A stretch of 64,000 nt of DNA. Origin: Solirubrobacter deserti. Lineage in GTDB: Bacteria > Actinomycetota > Thermoleophilia > Solirubrobacterales > Solirubrobacteraceae. The DNA is taken from NCBI RefSeq assembly GCF_003344625.1, contig NZ_QPKJ02000004.1, positions 1-64,000 on the forward strand. Reading direction: 5' to 3'. The position numbers and the translations under genes are program-made. The notes beneath the pieces are model-generated. The model saw nothing but the letters and a program-made list of their open reading frames with translations. It was not told where the DNA came from and did no database searches. Below, one piece after another: positions 62,544 to 64,000 of the stretch (position 1 is its first letter; each line of letters starts with the position of its first letter).

Positions 62544-63820
62544 GCCGGGACCCAGGTGTCCTTGCCGCCGCCGCCCTGGGAGGCGTTGACGATCAGGTTG
62601 TCGCGCTCGAGCGCCACGCGCGTGAACGCGACCGGGAGGACGACGTGTCGCTCGCCGTCCCAGCAGGCGAACGGGCGCAGGTCGACGTGCCGCGGCTCCA
62701 GCCGCCCGCCGACCACCGTGGGGTGCGTGGAAAGCGCGACCGGCTCCTGCGCGATCCACTCGCCGGGGTCGCGTTCGACCGCGGCGCGGACCTCGTCCAG
62801 CTGGTCGCGCGTGGCGTGCGGGCCGATGCACACGCCGTAGCCGCCGGAGCCCGAACGCGGCTTGAGGACGAGCTCGTGCGCGCGCTCGAGCGTTGAGGCG
62901 GCGTCGAAGGTCGGTACCGAGCGCAGCAGCGGCTCCTCGCACAGGAAGAAGCGGATCACGTCCTCGACGTAGGGGAAGACGCGCTTGTCGTCGGCGATGC
63001 CCGCGCCGAACGCGTTCACGACGGCGAGCGTCCCGGCTTCGATGGGACCCAGCAGCGCGCGGCCGAGCGCGTTGAGCTCGCCGGCGTCGTCGCGCAGGCG
63101 TTCCTCGGACGTGCGCCGCCACAGCACGTCGATGGCCCGACCGTCGGGGCCGATCAGACGATCGCGTTCGGTGCGGACGTCGTCGAGCTCGAGCAGCGGG
63201 ACGCCGAGCAGCTCGGCGGTCGCACGCAGCTCCCACCGCAGCGCGCTCCGGCCCAGGTCGCCGAGCACCGCGACGTTCGGATCCGGCGCGGGCGACGCCG
63301 CCCGCAGCATCCGCCACAGCGTCTCGCGCACGCGGGTGGCGAGCGCCTGCGGGTCGGGGCCGCCGTCGACGTGGCGTGCGACGAGTCGCCGCAGCGCGAG
63401 CGCGAACAGCACCATCGTCGGTGTGCGCACGTTGTCCTCGAGCACGACGAGCCGTCCCTCGCCGTCGCGCACGACGTCCGGGCCGGCGAAGCCGATGTAC
63501 CGGTGCGGGACGGGCAGCGCGGGCTCGAGATAGCGGCTCGTCGCCAGCACGTCCGCGGGCACCACGCCGGCGTGGACCGCGTGGCGCCCGCCGTGCGCGT
63601 CCGCCGCGAACGCCTCCAGCGCCCGGACGCGCTGGACCATGCCCCGGCTGAGCGTCTCCCACTCGTCCACGGCGAACGCGCGCGGGACCGGGTCGACGTG
63701 GAACAGGTGCTCGTCGGGGCCGGCGCCGTGCACGATTCGCTCGCGGGCGACGTCGGCGCGGAGCGCTGCCGCCGCGGCGAGTGCCCGCCGCGGCTCGACG
63801 GCCGAGGGCTCGGCGATCAC
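62540..63820 (-). CDS. Circularly permuted ATP-grasp-type protein (first of two)
   Basis: 426 residues from GTG 63820. The same family layout: YIGFAGPDVVRDGEGRLVVLEDNVRTPT, ELVLKPRSGSGGYGVCIGP, WIAQEPVALSTHP, VDLRPFACWDGERHVVLP and closing NASQGGGGKDTWV. Its N-terminus differs from the second copy. It overlaps the upstream ATP-grasp gene (GTGA at 63820-63817) and the downstream paralogue, so three ligase-like genes are co-translated. Confidence 0.88.
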   Translation of the reverse strand: MIAEPSAVEPRRALAAAAALRADVARERIVHGAGPDEHLFHVDPVPRAFAVDEWETLSRGMVQRVRALEAFAADAHGGRHAVHAGVVPADVLATSRYLEPALPVPHRYIGFAGPDVVRDGEGRLVVLEDNVRTPTMVLFALALRRLVARHVDGGPDPQALATRVRETLWRMLRAASPAPDPNVAVLGDLGRSALRWELRATAELLGVPLLELDDVRTERDRLIGPDGRAIDVLWRRTSEERLRDDAGELNALGRALLGPIEAGTLAVVNAFGAGIADDKRVFPYVEDVIRFFLCEEPLLRSVPTFDAASTLERAHELVLKPRSGSGGYGVCIGPHATRDQLDEVRAAVERDPGEWIAQEPVALSTHPTVVGGRLEPRHVDLRPFACWDGERHVVLPVAFTRVALERDNLIVNASQGGGGKDTWVPA

Positions 63821-64000
63821 GCGGCGACGCGGGCTCGTCGCAGGGCCGCGGCGGCGACGAACTCGCCCTGGGCGGGATCGGTGACGTCGAACCCGAACGG
63901 CGCGTTGGCTTCCAGCGCGAGCAGCCGCCCGTCCTCGGCGATCAGCACGTCCACGCCCATCAGGCCGCCGCCGAGCGTCTCGACCATCCGCTGCGCCAGC
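63817..64000 (-). CDS. ATP-grasp (RimK-like) protein, C-terminal part only
   Basis: Only the last 60 codons lie in the window. ETLGGGLMGVDVLIAEDGRLLALEANAPFGFDVTDPAQGEF matches the end of the ATP-grasp fold, with the Mg-binding Glu/Asn in LEANAPFGF. The stop (63819-63817) overlaps the next gene's GTG. The N-terminus lies beyond the right edge, so the enzyme class is provisional. Confidence 0.75.
   Translation of the reverse strand, partial: LAQRMVETLGGGLMGVDVLIAEDGRLLALEANAPFGFDVTDPAQGEFVAAAALRRARVAA

Overview
The window is about 73% GC, codes densely on both strands, uses GTG and TTG starts often, and has many 1-8 bp gene overlaps. Together with an actinobacterial-type c-di-AMP riboswitch in front of a cell-wall hydrolase, a FolE2/MptA-type GTP cyclohydrolase, a CYTH-CHAD protein and circularly permuted ATP-grasp proteins, this points to a high-GC actinobacterium, most likely of the Thermoleophilia/Solirubrobacterales. 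That placement is inference; no rRNA gene is present.

Layout. 1-11.3 kb is mostly core functions: a secreted M23 hydrolase under a ydaO-type riboswitch, a degenerate GGDEF protein, an FAH-family enzyme, ClpP, a receiver-domain protein, a CNNM/CorC protein, PgsA, FolE2 and the primary sigma factor. 11.3-16.7 kb holds a ParA ATPase translationally coupled to a CYTH-CHAD protein (a possible polyphosphate-granule positioning pair), a BtrH/DUF4872-like protein and small unknowns. 16.7-23.6 kb is a complete beta-glucoside system: LacI regulator, lipoprotein binding protein, two permeases, GH1 glucosidase and a dedicated ATPase, with matching operator-like sites before the regulator and before the transport genes. 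23.7-26.0 kb encodes an exported flavin amine oxidase coupled to an exported RidA-family protein, then tRNA-Tyr. 26.1-28.5 kb is an accessory patch: a probable frameshifted gene, a small coupled ORF, a PAP2 phosphatase and gene remnants.

28.5-37.5 kb is a divergent catabolic cluster around a FadR-type regulator: a split thiamine-diphosphate decarboxylase plus acyl-CoA synthetase on one side, and HyuA, HyuB, an SDR and a DAO-type FAD oxidoreductase on the other. 37.5-44.6 kb holds regulator/target pairs (MarR with quinone oxidoreductase, TetR with aldo/keto reductase), TerC and a STAS protein. 44.7-51.4 kb holds a DeoR regulator and two very large LuxR/ATPase (LAL) regulators transcribed divergently with only 22 bp between their start codons; the second ends in two tandem LuxR helix-turn-helix domains. 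51.6-57.7 kb has an HxlR/MFS/small-membrane-protein module, a beta-propeller-like protein, a 2H phosphoesterase, hydrolases and a MarR/SRPBCC pair. 57.7-64.0 kb has an Nramp-related transporter lacking the usual metal-site motif, an ATP-dependent DNA ligase, two paralogous Cys-motif small proteins, and an operon of at least three ATP-grasp-type genes running off the right edge.

The most interesting candidates for undescribed biology are the ParA/CYTH-CHAD pair, the ATP-grasp trio, the exported amine oxidase/RidA pair, the tandem-HTH LAL regulator and the HyuAB/decarboxylase/ligase cluster.
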